Shown: positions 38,584 through 52,200 of the stretch, one piece after another
How positions within the stretch are numbered: the first letter of the stretch is position 1
Layout: every line of letters starts with the position of its first letter
Assembly (NCBI RefSeq): GCF_964355755.1
Contig: NC_092678.1
Span: forward strand, 19,750,922 to 19,814,921
Source: Antedon mediterranea
Taxonomy: Eukaryota; Echinodermata; Crinoidea; Comatulida; Antedonidae
Direction of reading: 5' to 3'
DNA: 64,000 bases
Made by a program: the position numbers and the translations under genes
Notes under the pieces: generated by a model
Databases searched by the model: none
Told to the model about the DNA's origin: nothing
What the model saw: only the letters and a program-made list of their open reading frames with translations

Positions 38584-40125
38584 GTGTGAAGAGAGCAAGA
38601 TCTACAATAAACAGGATTTTCCCAAAAATACGATAGAGGCAAAACATGGTTTTGGTTTATATCTAAAACTTATCTAAACTTTATTCCCATATGGATATAT
38701 AATTGTTTTACAGATTATGTTTTTAAATACTCATCTTAATAACAATATTAATCAAACTTCTTTATTCTATAGCTGCTGAACATGAGTTGTCATTACTGAC
38801 CAAAAAGTCATCCCATTTCGTAACTTTCGACAAAAAACACAAGAAAAATGCCAAGAGTAATTATGGTCATTTTCATCAACAGTAAGTATTTCAACCAGAG
38901 TACTAGGCCTATTTCCACGTACTGTACCTAATAATGCCGTTACACTATTTGAACAACCGATTTTATAAATTGTTGACTACAATTACTCAATGTATTGATA
39001 TTCTATAGGCCTATTCATTTACTGATTAAAAAAAAGTCATTCCAATTTTTTTTTTCAAACGGAAAATATGGTCATTTTTATGGTCAGTAATTCAAAACCT
39101 AAGGTTAAGTTCAATATTGAATATCGAAACGTGGAAGGCTGAAGGTGCTTGACCTTTGAACAGATCTCGCCTAAATTGTTTAATATTTTAACCTTACAAT
39201 ACTTAGTGTTGTATATTCTGGCACAGCCGCTTCATAATCTCTTTGCTTTTCTTCCTTATATCTTAACTCTTAATAAAAGTTTTCATAACGAATTTTATTT
39301 TGTATTTATTATTTTATTTATATATATTTTTTTACTTTATGTACACGTCAACAAATGATGAAATAACAGTTTTCTCATCGCAACTTGTACAAAATAATTT
39401 AAAAACCACAACAATTTTTCAATAAACATACATATCATACTAGGCATACATACATTTCTACCCCAACAAATTTTTCAAAACTTTCTATTATTTAAAAGTC
39501 AAAGATAATCAGGTTTCGGGTCCATTCTATTGTCGCCACAGATTGACTTCTTCATCAGTACTTAGCCTACTATGAATGGATGATTAGGTGGGAACATGAA
39601 CGCTAGTTGATCATACCCGGCACCGATTTGATCATCCGATCATTCGGGAAACCACCTCACGATATAGGTATGGCCCAATCCCGTCATGACAGACGATAAC
39701 CTCGGGCCTAAAATATTATTTAACTAAGCGAAGTAGTTCTGTTGATTTCATTGATTTGTTAAAATATTTTTATACAGTAAAATGTGAACAACATCAGCAA
39801 TTAGGTTTATAAACTACTACTATTTTTGATAAATAATAATGTTGACTTGCTCGCTTCCAAATTCTCACCAGAAGAGATAATCTCAAATCTAGTGATAACA
39901 GTTACGACTGTGCTAGCTTATAATATCATTCATTATTATATTAACATACAACGAAGCCCGAAAAAATACAGTTACCAAAAATCATTCTACGTTTATTATC
40001 GAAAAACACCGGCGAATATCCCACGTGTGTTGTCATTTTAAATGTGATCTTTTCCTAGGCCTCCATGTTTATCTTAGAACAAATATGAAGGAGAATTGTT
40101 TAAAAAAACACAATCCTAGGCCTAA

Positions 40126-43100
40126 TTAATAACGGAGTTGTACAACAGCTTTGTAGGGCTTAGGAAAGTTAACCGCTTGTGCGCACCCACTCACTGCTGT
40201 AACTTCTGTAACCCCCGGGGGCTTCTCGAATTTAAAATTCTGACAAAACCACGTAAATATTAGGAACATCTCGGCCTTAGCTAACGATTCTCCAACACAC
40301 ACTCTACGACCGGTGGAAAATGGTAGAAAACTGGGATGTCGTTGTTTTACACTGCTTGTCGAATCCAGGAATCGCTCTAAGTAAAAACAAATTACATTCT
40401 TGTAAACAAATTACATTCTTGTAAACAAATGAAAAATAGTACGTGGTTCAAGAAGTAAATGTATACTAATAAGACTAAAGTATTTTTTTTTAAATGTTAA
40501 CAGGGGTGTTTTTTTTTCCAGCTTCTCGTCCGGTTGGAGAAATTAATTGAACTCCTCAATTTTTGTGAACCAATTCCCTACGTTTTTTAGTCGCGTGGAA
40601 GCGACTCTATAGTTCACTATGTCGGTCGGTTGGTCGGTCTGTCTGTCTGTCTGTCGGTCTGTCGGTCCGGTATCACTATGCGTTTTATCGCTTTCTGACC
40701 TTATCTTGATATCAGTTTAATCTAGCTAGGTCAATTTTTCACAGTATATTCCTTATGGCCAGGTCTCAATGTGGTTATGTTTTCACGGTGCGCAATAAAA
40801 AATTACGCGGTCTACGCACGATTTAACGAAATCACGTTTGTAATCATATCTTCACAACCATGAATCACAATTAAATAAAATTTGGTACTCATAAATTTCA
40901 GGGCATAAATCATCATATGGCAATACAATTACGTGCGTAGCGCATGTAACGCATGCGTACGCGCGCTTAAAATTTTCAAAATTTATTTTCGATGAAATAA
41001 GAGTACGTTTCAGGCAATTTTAAGCGTTTACAAAATTGCCATGAGTGCGCATATTTTTGCGCGCGCACTGCGCGTTAAATGTTATTGCACACTCTTTTTG
41101 CCCGATTTCTGTTTTCTTGACTTACTTTTCAACTCGAAATTACGTTATACGAGCACGTCAAAAGTGACAGGCTACGCACGTGTAAATTAAAAATATATAA
41201 ATGTTTTTAAACATTTCAAAATTTTTAAACATGTCAGTAATTTCGGTCAGTATAGTTCACTATGTCGGTCGGTCGGTCGGTCTGTCTGTCGGTCTGTCTG
41301 TCGGTCCGGTATCACTATGCATTGTAGCACGCGACTTAATGGCTGTTGGCCTTGTTAGATCTAATTTAAGGTCACAAACTACATTTAATGCAAAAATAAA
41401 TACTATATGGTACTATTGAGATAACCTTTTTCGTCTTTAAATGAAACAACGTCAGTTTAGGCTTATAGCTAGCGTACGATGTTCGTACGTTACCGATGTT
41501 TACCAGCAAAAACTACAAAACTAAGCCTAGCTAGGCTGGGCCTAAGACACTGCCAATGAGAGAATATTACCGCGAGCTACTTAGGTAGTGCATTGTTTCT
41601 CTCTTTTTTATCATAATTTACCATAAAACGTACATTTAAGATAAGGAATGACCTGATTTAATGTTTTAAAGTATTATACATGCATTATTTTCTCAAAATG
41701 TCACAAATTGTAGGGAATGGGTCTTTAAGTTTAGTTTTATCCTTCGAATGATACGGTACTGAACATTTGCTTAAGTCTTACTTATAATATTCTCTTTTCC
41801 GATGCATGTGGAAAACCCCAATGACTTAACGATGGACATTATAGGAATCATTATAAGCCAAGGTACCGTAGTATATATATAGTACCACCCAAATCAACCT
41901 AGCTTACCTGGAGTAAACTTCTCTGGAGAATCCCAGTATTTTGAATCATTGTGAAGTGCCCAAGTATTTACGATTACCCACGTGTTTTCTGGCACTTTGA
42001 ACTTTCCTATAAAAACGATTGTTGATGTTATTAATAACTTTGAAGTCGTGTGTTATAAAAAAACTATCAGATGATAATATATGGCAGTAGCCTATTTATT
42101 CTATTTACTTAACGAATCCGGAAATAAAAAAAAGTATACTTCATGAACATTTTCATTAAATTTGTTGTTTCTTACCAATGGTTGAGTCTTTAATAGCTCG
42201 GTGAGTTTCAGCTAACGGGGTAACCGTTCCGTATCTCATAATCTCCATGATCGTAGCCTCTGTATACGGTAAATTCCCACGATCACTTAGTTTTGGTGGT
42301 CTGTCTCCAATGACGTCATCAAGTTCATTTTTAATTTTCTCCTGTACATCCGGGTTATCCATCAAGCAGGCGATACCCCAAAGTAAGGTTGTAGTTATTG
42401 TGTCTGTGCCAGCTTTTAAAATTCAACAAATCATAATTGTATTAATTAATATTCATATTTTAAAATTGTTTTAAAGTAAAAATGTGAGTAGGCCTACTGG
42501 CGATGAAAGAAAGCTTCACTCAATCACCGTCGCGTAACATACTTAGATCGTCAAAGAGCAGTTGCTTTGGCCTACTTCAAAACATAATCAAACATTATAC
42601 TTAGTCAGGCCTCAACAGTAGTTTAAATAAAAATAAACCTACCGATAAAAAGATCTGATAATATCTGTTTGATATGCACGTCAGTTAATTTAGTTTGTGA
42701 TCCATCGGACGTCAGTTCATCTTTCTGAGATTTTAAAAGCAGCTCAATCAGGTCATTTGCCGGCTCATCTAAAAAGGAAAAAAACAAAAACCCGTATGCT
42801 AGTTATTATCAAAATTATGTTTCGTCATGTTATAAAAACAGGCCCCTGCGGGGACAGAGGTTCACATTTGTGTGAAATGTAATTAATACGGGTTTACTCT
42901 AGGCTATTGTTTGATGTTTGAACAAGGTTTTATTCACATTTGCTAACTAAAATAAATAATATAACGTACCTTATATTATTGGCCTATTTAATTGATTAAT
43001 TTAGTATCACATGGCATTGCTGCTAATTTTGTTCTTATTATTAAATAAGTCTATTTAACCGTCGTTTCTAGTACACGCGATAGGCAGATACACAATGCGA

Positions 43101-46064
43101 AACACCAAAACCCGAACATAACTCCGCAGCCAAAATCCGAACACGATTTGTTGAGTGGCCTAGCCCTCGATGATATTCGATACGATATCATTGACAAATA
43201 CTTCATGGCAGTGGTGTGTTCAAAAACAAATAATGAATATGTTGTATTCAATTCAATTTCATGGCAGTGGCGTGTTATAAAACAAATGATGAATGTTTTG
43301 TATTCAATTCAATTTGTTGAATGGAAAGATTATTTTCAAAAAAACTCATACAAATTCCTCCCTATTCATCTCCATAAATGATGGTTGTGGGAAGAATTAC
43401 CGGAAATGATTAAAAATTCTTTAATTTTAGACAGTTTTCAAATATTTTTAAATTCACTTAAATCACATGTTTTATATTGACTTTGTTGAATCGACTATTA
43501 TGTATTTTATCCGTTTATTTTATATTGACACTGTTGATTCGTCTATTTGTTTTTTAAATATTTTTATATAGTTTATTTTATATCATTGTTGTTACTTTGG
43601 GAGTACGGAACCTGAACTCTTGTTATAGTGATTAGGTTCACTTTTAGGTTCCTGCCTACTCCCTTAGTTTCTGTGTTTTGTTTGTTTGTAACTGGTTTTT
43701 GGCAATAAATAATAATAATAATAATAATAATAAACATTCATTATCACCAGTATTTACTTACCTGGCGAATATGTTTCCATATGTTGATGAATTTCAGCAA
43801 GCAACAAACCAAAATATTCTTCTAAAAGTTTGTTCAATTTATTTATTTGATTACTTGGTAAAAATCGAGTAGCTGGTATAAAGTCAGGTAATGCTCCATT
43901 ACCAATCGCAGCAAATAGTTCTTCTAATAATTTTACAAAACGAACAAGCTGAGGATCGTTGAATTGGTACCTAAAACAAGAGATTTAAACTTGATGTGAT
44001 CAAATATGGTAGTGATGTACGTGCCCAAATATGGTAGTTACGACATCATCATGTCCACATATGGGCACATCACATTTTTTGTCACATAACGTTTGATAGT
44101 GTAGACAAGACTTTTACTGTTTATCACCGTACAATTAAAACTTGCCACTAAATTGAACGACTTAGGTAGGCTTACTGTACCTAAATGCGTCCGGTATCAT
44201 ATAAGAAGATTTCCTGATACAGCATCAAACGTAGAACTATGTAAATCCTGTATATAACCCAACTTAGAACTTAAACTTCCGTAATATATGGCATCTATGT
44301 AAACACATAAAATACTGTATTACGGAATTTGCCTATAAATGTTACAAATATTTATCATATACTAAGGTAGGCCTACATCAATGATAATCGGGTGTTATAG
44401 TAGCCTGTACGTTTAGGACAGATGTTACAATTTGCACAATGGTAGAACTTAATTATTAACAGTCAAATAGCTTACTGTTTTCCAAAGCACATTGAAGCAA
44501 CGATGTTGTAGACTACTAATGTTATCACTTCCTTTGGATTAAAAGGTGCCCCAGCTTTTTGTTCAACAACGTCTTTAATTTTGGGACGTATCTCAATTAA
44601 CAAAGTCTCCAACTCCTTAGTTGCATAATCTCTGTCAAGAAAAACATGATTTCGTAAAATTTAACATGCGGATGTCATAGTTAATGAGACCACATTCGTA
44701 GAAAAAATGAGTAGGCCTATTGTATAGAGATTTTGCTGAATGCTCCAGTAGTCTTACGTAATGGGAGAGGCGTTGTTTTGGTTTGCCACTGCCCGCGGCA
44801 AAGTCAAATAGGGTAGGCCTACACTGTCATAGACCTGGGCCTACATTGTGATAAACCTAAGCTTACACTGTGATAGCCCTAGAGGCCTACACTGTGTTAG
44901 ACCTAGGCCTACAATGTGAGAGACCTAGGCCTGACTCACCTGATAGCTAGATGTGCTAACTTTCGATGGAATTTCCAGGTTTGTGTAGGCTGAGCCGCAG
45001 CTATATCTTTTCCATTGTCGCTAAGCAAATCAGCTGTAAGATTAAAAATTAGGCTTAGAACAAAGTATAATTGATCTACTATAGTAGCCGTATCATTTAC
45101 CAATGCATAACAAGACAAATTTCTTTGGGTAATATCTTTTGTAAAATATTCAATACAATTCTTTAAAAAAAAAACAAGCCCGCGTTCATGGTTAGTGATT
45201 AACACAGGTAATTTACTGTCTACCCACCAAAGTTTGCGATACCAGTTCCCAATTTACCCGGGCAAATAAGTTTGAAAGGCCCTAAACTCTAAATACAATT
45301 AGCTTGGTTCCCACTAGGACACACAACGCAAGGACGTAAGACGCAACGCAGGCGAATTGACCAATCAAAAGCTAGGCTTATTCCAACTGTCGCTTGTGAT
45401 TGGTCAATTCCCTTGTGTTGCGGCTTACGTCCTTGCGCTGCGTCCTAGTGGGAACCAAGCTTAATAGGCCCTACTTACTCATAAAGGAATGAGGACGTCC
45501 ACTGAAATCATTTAACTTGGTCAGTAAAGCATCTTGTACTGATTCGTAATTGTTTAGAACGACTGCCCAATAACGTCCCACCTTTAGTGAAAAAACTGGT
45601 CCATAGTCTTTGCTCAACTCTTTGAATGTTTCAGCAGGTTGTTTCTCCATTAATACTATAATATAAGATAAAAGACTATCACAATCTAAATCGAACTATT
45701 TATCGTAAAATGGATTTAATTTCGATAAAACTTGTCCTTCATTCAAATTTCAAAGAACTTATTAAAACGGTGAAATGATAATTACGAATAGGAAAACGAA
45801 TCAATAAAGTAGGCCTAGCTAAAAGGAAAACAAACGTTTAATTAAAAGAGTTCGATCGCACAAAGACACTAAGGGCCGAATACGCTTCACGCTATATAAC
45901 TCAATAATTGAAATGTTAAGCCTACTGTGAAGATGCCCTATGACCGGATAGGGAGTTGGACCAGGCGGCATACCAGGCGGACGCCTGATGTTGAAATACA
46001 TCCATGTAAGCAACAGGATGACCAGAACTACGATGAGCGATGACGTAGTCGTATATTCAAACAT
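40126..46064 (-). CDS. Cytochrome P450, CYP2 clan (gene G), 9 exons, 495 aa
   Basis: Complete P450, the longest gene of the array because of repeats in its introns. Exons 1 to 9: 45926-46064, 45479-45655, 44940-45033, 44476-44631, 43762-43970, 42643-42768, 42176-42412, 41908-42006, 40126-40376; the sum is 1488 nt. The start is MFEYT at 46064, with Tyr in place of the usual Cys4. Motifs are the I-helix AGTDTIT at about 301, ExxR EIMR at 357-360, PERF, and [10 protein letters not shown] with Cys at about 439. Exon 2 is one codon shorter. It is the most diverged copy: IGHLH after the hinge, DLLSDNGKDIAAAQPT in exon 3, CQNFKFEKPPGVTEV in exon 9 and the C-terminus VVQLRY. Intron 8 carries the nested transposon at 40568-41728. 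Substrate unknown. Confidence 0.9.
40568..41728. mobile_element. MITE-like element interrupted by a second element (intron 8 of gene G)
   Basis: The outer element is a copy of the 9926-10559 type: left part CCCTACGTTTTTTAG at about 40575, right part resuming at TTAGATCTAATTTAAGGTCA (about 41355) and ending GGGAATGGGTCTTTAA at 41728. In the intact copy these parts are contiguous. The intervening 770 bp is therefore a later insertion. Confidence 0.75.
40591..41359. mobile_element. Inserted repeat with GGTC/TGTC terminal direct repeats
   Basis: The insert starts TCGCGTGGAAGCGAC and ends near GTAGCACGCGACTTAATGG. Just inside each end is a direct repeat of about 70 bp containing TATAGTTCACTATGTCGGTC, a GGTC/TGTC microsatellite and GGTCCGGTATCACTATGC (40609-40680 and 41249-41321). 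The interior has no open reading frame of interest. The TAG next to both junctions may be a target duplication (inference). Confidence 0.65.
43204..43318. repeat. Two-copy direct repeat of about 57 bp
   Basis: Two adjacent segments share ATGGCAGTGG(T/C)GTGTT, an AAAACAAAT(A/G)ATGAAT block and TTGTATTCAATTCAATTT. They lie in intron 5 of gene G. Confidence 0.6.
43704..43734. repeat. (AAT)n microsatellite
   Basis: About ten consecutive AAT/ATA triplets directly upstream (plus-strand sense) of exon 5 of gene G. Confidence 0.85.
43998..44116. mobile_element. MITE, CTCTGTCTACAC family, diverged copy
   Basis: In intron 4 of gene G. Shares AAATATGGTAGTGATGT, the TGGGCACATCACATTTTTTG block and TTTGATAGTGTAGACAAG with the copies at 12898 and 57558. 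The left end is degraded. Confidence 0.55.
44814..44938. repeat. Short degenerate tandem repeat built on AGGCCTACACTGTG
   Basis: Five imperfect units of 22-30 bp carrying GGCCTACACTGTGATAGACC variants run up to the exon 3 donor of gene G at 44940. The unit contains the AGGCCTA motif that is frequent throughout the window. Confidence 0.7.
45301..45464. mobile_element. MITE, GCTTGGTTCCCACTAG family (intron 2 of gene G)
   Basis: Ends AGCTTGGTTCCCACTAGG and CCTAGTGGGAACCAAGCT are perfect inverted repeats; the interior arms with GGACGTAAGACGCAACGC also pair. The right end lies only about 15 bp from the exon 2 splice donor at 45478. Confidence 0.8.
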
Positions 46065-49000
46065 CCTACACAATAAAATAAAATATAAATGGATAGTGGT
46101 ATGAGAAATGCAAAAAGGGGATGAATTAGGGGAATATTAAGCTTGATTAGGCAAATTAAAACACTTATAGTGGTTATGAGATTTTGTCAGGATGGGTTGG
46201 GGAAGGTGGGTGCAAAGAAGAGGAAAACAGGACGATCAATTAGCCGTCCCCTACCATAATAATGGTATAGTCCATATTATAAATAGAGGTGGCCGAAAAC
46301 GGCACCTAATCCTTTACTTCTTTGAGGTTTATAGAATTAGTTTCTTAATATAGGTGGATGGAAGGACTGGGTATCAATATTATTGCAGCTCGAAACTAAA
46401 GGATCACATAGAACAGCTGTGATAAAAACAGGAAAAACCCGGATGTCAAGTATATAACCAGAGTAGGCCTTATTTATTAATAATGAAACATTATGTAGGC
46501 CTAGGCCTAGAAAGAATGTCTTACCTAATTTATTGGTCTTACCTAATTTATTGGTCTTACTTGAATTTCTCTGTCATACACGTTGTGCCTCTCACACCGT
46601 TCAACAGAGAATTGGTTAATATGTACCCGGTGTTCTGACTTTATAAAGCAGTTAGGTTGGTTATCTGCAAACAACGAAGCAATAATTCAAGTGTTGAGTG
46701 TTTGAATTAGATACGTGAATCATTACAAAATTAATTATGAGGTTTCCCATTAAAGCGTATACTGTATCACTAAATAAATACACGTGATGTTTTATAGACA
46801 AAATACATCTACAGGGCTTTTGGACCGTGAAGTGTGTTAGCATGTGATCTTCAGTAATTGTAAATACAGAAGAAGGCACATGACGATTAATGTATCGTAC
46901 GATGTGTAGACTTTATCACACTATTTGTTTATTGCGTAATTGTAGAAGGTATTTTATCACTACCTGTAGTAGGCTGGTACAGACGTATAGTGTCTAGAAA
47001 AAAAAACCGGTATCCTGTAACGAAGACCAACTACACTCATCTCTCACATTCGAGTTCATCTGTTATTAATTGTATTAATTTTATTCCAATTTGATACTTG
47101 CCAATTAAATTAAACTTTATGGTATGCTCACGACATCTAGTCCGTGCCCACAGATGGCTCTCGGATACATAGTAGGCCTAATGCCAGCGTAAGAAAACTG
47201 GCGATTTCAAATGTACGTACCACAGGACTATAATACATGTCGTTTACAGGAACGAATAGACACGTACACGGTGATATATTTAGTCAACTAAAATTAGCAC
47301 GCTGGAAATTACTTCCGAAAGAGAAACTTGTCACAAAATGAGACCAATTGTCAAATTTAAACAAACTTAATTTGTGTTTTGTATTTTGGATGGGGAAGAG
47401 GATGGGTGCATAACATAATAACATAATAACAGGATTTTTATAGCGCACATACCACTCAAGAGTGCTCAAGGCGCATTCAAAAAAATAAAACAAATCATAT
47501 AAATGCCCGACAAATAAAATGCAATTTCTTTGGAGGGTCCCCATCCGTTCTCGTTCTGTCGCGGTCCCGGACCCCTAACACAGACCAAACAAAGGAACAG
47601 GATACAATTTTTAAATATATTCTTTATCCATTCAGTAGCGAAATATTAATTGTTTTTATGTTTTAAAAATAATATACCTGTACCACTAAACACAGTAAAC
47701 ATTGCGATTTAATACTTTGTTGAAACTGTCACCGTCATAGTCGATTGAAATAGTAAAGTACATATCACTACGACGTTTAGGCCTATATTCTTTTGTAATT
47801 ACAGTATTAATTAATACAAACGTTGAGTAGCAAATGTCAGTAATAAAGTTTATTTGTATATGTGTTTATGTAAAACGGATTGTGAAAAATACCTTTAGTC
47901 GGGGCAAATCGTAAATTCGCTTTAATCGTCAATAATTAATTATCTCACACAACTGAATTAGTAGGCATGATTTTCAATTGTTTCTTCTTACGAGCCAATT
48001 CATACTTAAGTTGGATCCTCAACTCACCAAAGTTGCTCAGCGTTTAGGGCATGTGACCCTTCGTACTGTAAGGCCTATCCTATGCTGGCTTTACAACGCT
48101 ACTCATGGCATTGAAATAAAGTTGATTGTACACTAACGCTAGCTCATTATCTGTTTTAAAAAATACATGTATCCAACCTCTGCAGCAAAGATTGAAAAAA
48201 TGGATCGCATTTCTTTGTGTTATTACGACGCCTGAGGAAATAGACACTTGTGGAAAGAGATTGGAATGTTCCATTTATCGTCAAGCAATACGTTTGTATA
48301 AACGTATATTAAATCGTATAAATAGTATATTTTTTTAAAGAAAATCGGCTTGTCTTCAACGTTATGATGCTGTACTCGAGCTGTTTAACCAATTTTCATC
48401 GTAGAAGGAGAAACGTAAAAGCGAAGCATCCTCGTATTATTTTGTGCGGGTATTTTTCAGCATCGACATCCAGTAGACAGTGTATACCACGATCGGGAAA
48501 CACCCCTATTTGGGGCAAATCGTCGAACCTAAATTCGTTTTAATCAATAAATAATTATATAACTCAACTTAATTAGTAAACAGGGTTACATTAGGTGGTT
48601 AAAAGCAGTGCCGAACGTACGAACCAACTTTATTATACCATCGAGTAAAAAAGTAACGCGCGATTTACCGAATTTTGCTCGTTCGTAAATTTTTATATAG
48701 ATGGTGATTCGACAAACCAGAGACATTTCTATTCTATGTTTTTGTTTAATATAATTATAATATAATTATTAATTATTAATATAATTATATAAGGTCTACT
48801 AGGCCTATATCAAATGATCGAATAAAGTACCAAAACCATTAGTACAAAAACATCCTAAACACTAACAATTATTATATGAATGTTCTATTTAGTCCTATAT
48901 ACCTATTGTAAATTTTCGAATTCAAGTTTAAAAAAAGATTAAGATATAAACTTATTTCAGAATTATAGAAAAAAAAAAAGGTATTAAGAGTTACAAAACA

Positions 49001-49236
49001 TGACGTCATCAAAAACTGTATCATTTCATCATAAAACATCATAAAACATCACAAACACCTAAATCATAACTAAACAAACTTTAATATCGTAAAAACCATA
49101 CATTTATTTTAGACTCGTCTAATGTTAGAACATCTATAGGCTTAATTGTGAGTGGAAACGATAGAAATATAGTGCGAACTGTCTCATCTTTTTCCTCTCG
49201 GGGACATCAAGCGAATATCTTGGCCTAAATTGATTA
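46065..49236. other. Intergenic region between P450 genes G and H
   Basis: No coding exon is supported. It contains a 19-bp tandem repeat (TCTTACCTAATTTATTGG, 46520-46562), a SINE-like fragment at 47415-47480, and two copies of a segment beginning GGGGCAAATCGT (47898-47965 and 48513-48580). Bases 49020-49236 are 3' flank of gene H, duplicated behind gene C. Confidence 0.55.
47415..47480. repeat. SINE-like fragment
   Basis: An ATAACATAATAACA run, then TTTTATAGCGCACATACCAC and GTGCTCAAGGCGC; this is the same head as 31856-31935. Confidence 0.5.
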
Positions 49237-52200
49237 CTAATAGCGGGATGTTGCAACTGCCTTGTAGGGCTTAGTAAAGTTAAGACCCTGTGGATTCCCG
49301 CTAACTGCGAAAATATCCGTCACACCTGGTGGCTTCTCGAATTTATAATTCTGAATTAACCACGACAGGACGAGGAAGATCTCAGCCTTAGCTAATGCTT
49401 CTCCAACACACACTCTACGACCGGTGGAAAACGGCAGAAAACTCGGGAGACGCTGTTTTACCGAGTCTGAATCCAAGAATCGCTCTAAAAAAGAAAATTA
49501 TTTGAGTATATGAGATTTAGCAGCGGATGTTTTAAGTAAACCGTAGGCCTACAAAATATTGCATACGCCTAAACGAATAAGTCTCAATGACTCTATGGTG
49601 TACGAAGGTTTTTACCTGGTGAAAACTTTTCTGGAGAATCCCAGTATTCTGGGTCGTTGTGAAGTGCCCAAGAATTTATGAAAACCCACGTGTTCTCTGG
49701 TACTTCGAAATTCCCTATAACAAAATGACGCATGCTGTTAGACCCTATAATCGACATTTGTACTGGCCCATCTCGCTCTCCCGGCTGTCGCTGTGGACAG
49801 ACGAATGAGCACCGGCAAGTTGTACGATACGAAGGGAACATTAAGGGAGAAGAAAGTTGTTGAATGTGTCGTGCACACCTGTGCGCAATTAAGTTGGCCC
49901 AGTAGACTGTGAATCGCAAGTTATTGCGCACATTTACATTTTATGAGTTCTTACCAATTGTTGAGTCCTTTATAGCACGGTGGGTTACGCCTATTGGAGC
50001 AACCGTTCCGTACCTCATAATCTCCATAATCGTAGCCTCCGTATATGGTAACTTCCCACGATCACTTAGACTTGATGGCCTGTCCCCAATGACTTCATCA
50101 AGTTCTTTTTTAATTTTCTTCTGTACATCCGGGTTATCCATCAAGCAGGCGATACCCCAAAGTAAGGTTGACGTCGTTGTGTCTGTACCAGCTTATAAAA
50201 TAATTGAAATTCGAATACAAAACAGGTTTAGAGATGAAAATATGCCGCTGCTGGGCAATTCAAGCCTCGCGCGTTGGTAACACGCGTGAAATATTCGTGC
50301 AGCACGGCGAAGCGTAATTTGTTTAATAAAACATCAAGCAGCAAACTTGTAGCCACTACTAAATTGTAGGTCTCGAATTTACACCCAGAAAAAATGCATG
50401 CGATAGGCCTACCGGTTATTGTAACGGTACGCCGCCACGCCAAGTCCATTATTGAAAGTGTTCCGTAGTCACTCTTTAGTAACTTTCACTTCCATACACA
50501 ATCCACAAACATTACGTATGATAAAACAGGTGGATAAAAGGCCTACTTAGAAATATTGTGTTTTATTTATTGAAAGTACAGTGTAGGCCTAAGACAAACC
50601 AATCGGTCAGCCAGACAGGAGTTCAACATCACTTACCACTAAAAAGATCCGATAAAATTTGCTTTATATGCACGTCGGTTAGTTTATTTTCTGAGCCTTC
50701 CGTTTCTTTTTCATCTCTCTGGGCATGTAGAAGCAGCTCAATCATGTCCTTCGCAGGTTCGTCTAAAACGACAATAGGCCCCAGTTATTTATACATGATC
50801 ACCACCGCAGACAAAGTAATGATTGAATGTGATGAAGCTAGGCCTGTAGTATTTCATAAGATGGATGGATGGTAGGCAGGCGATCGCCAAAAGAAACACA
50901 GTAACTGAACATATCGACGACGGCTGTATTCCGTGAACGTTATGATTACATCAGTACCCGACGGATCTACGAAACATCGTGCCAAGAAGCATACCAAAAA
51001 TTAACAATTAGCATACTAATGAAGTTAACCCAGGTGCGGTACACGTTGACACCTGTGTAATTCGATGAATAAGTGGGTTGGGGAGGAGGGGGAGGGGGAG
51101 AAAGGGAAACACTATGGCCAGCCAACACTTATTCAAGGACACGCCTAATAAAACACCTGGTTTTACAGGGTTCTACTTCATTAAAATGACACTGTACCTA
51201 ACAAAGTGTCCATTCCAATTAATAAGGTGTATTTTGAATAGGAATTTGTCAGTGTTGAAACATTATTTCTCCTTATTCTTTTATATCGAAAGTGTCTTCT
51301 TAACAGAGGGGTCACATGAATAGAAGTGCCCCCACCCCCCTCATACAAAAGACTGTATACATTTACCTGGAGAATATTCTTTCAAATGCTGACTAACGTC
51401 TTTCATAAGGATATCAAAGAATTCATTTGTAAGCTTCTTTATTTTGTTCACTTGTGGACTTGGTAAAAATCGAGCCGCTGGAACAAAGTCAGACAGGGTG
51501 CCATTCGCAAACACTTCATTTATATCTTCTGATATCTGAACAAATTTTTTAAGTCGGGGGTCGTTCAATTGGTAACTAAAAAAGTGACAACCAATGTATA
51601 TTAATATTTTCATCACAAAATCCACAAATTCATTTTTAATCTGATGTCAAGAGCTAGGGCTTAAAAAGAAGGCGGCACTCAGATGTTATCTGCGGAGCAG
51701 AATAATTATAGACGGCACACTGAGTTTGGTTTGGATTCATTTAGCGCCCTCAAGTTAACGTATTTTGGAGAAGAAAAAAAATCTGCGTATTTTGGATCGA
51801 TGTTCATCAACCCGACTCTATTAGTTCATCATCTTAAATGAACTTGCCAACGTCACGTGATAACATTAATGAAATGACAAAACGTTAAATGTTATCTGGT
51901 AACTAGTTTGGGTTCCAGACGGAGTTTGACTTGATATTAGTATAAAGATAAATATTTTGGCACATTCATACTTATACTATTTGAGCTTCAAACTCAGGTT
52001 CAGACAAACATCAAAAAGCCTCGAAATAACTACAGACTTGGGGCAAGTCTAGCTGATAACTTACTTATGTCCAAAACACATAGAAGCAATGATGTTGTAA
52101 ACTGCCAATGTGATCACTTCCTTTGGATCAAAAGGTGTACCAGCTTTATCAGCAAAGACATCTCTAAGTTTTGGTGTTATGTCTGCTAACAAAGTCTCCA

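Larger units (their letters stand above)
37266..40125. other. Intergenic region between P450 genes F and G
   Basis: It contains a retroelement-like tail at 37735-37990 and the nested inverted-repeat element at 38225-38583. Bases 38640-40125 are AT-rich with no convincing gene; short frames there have no recognisable domain. Confidence 0.55.
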
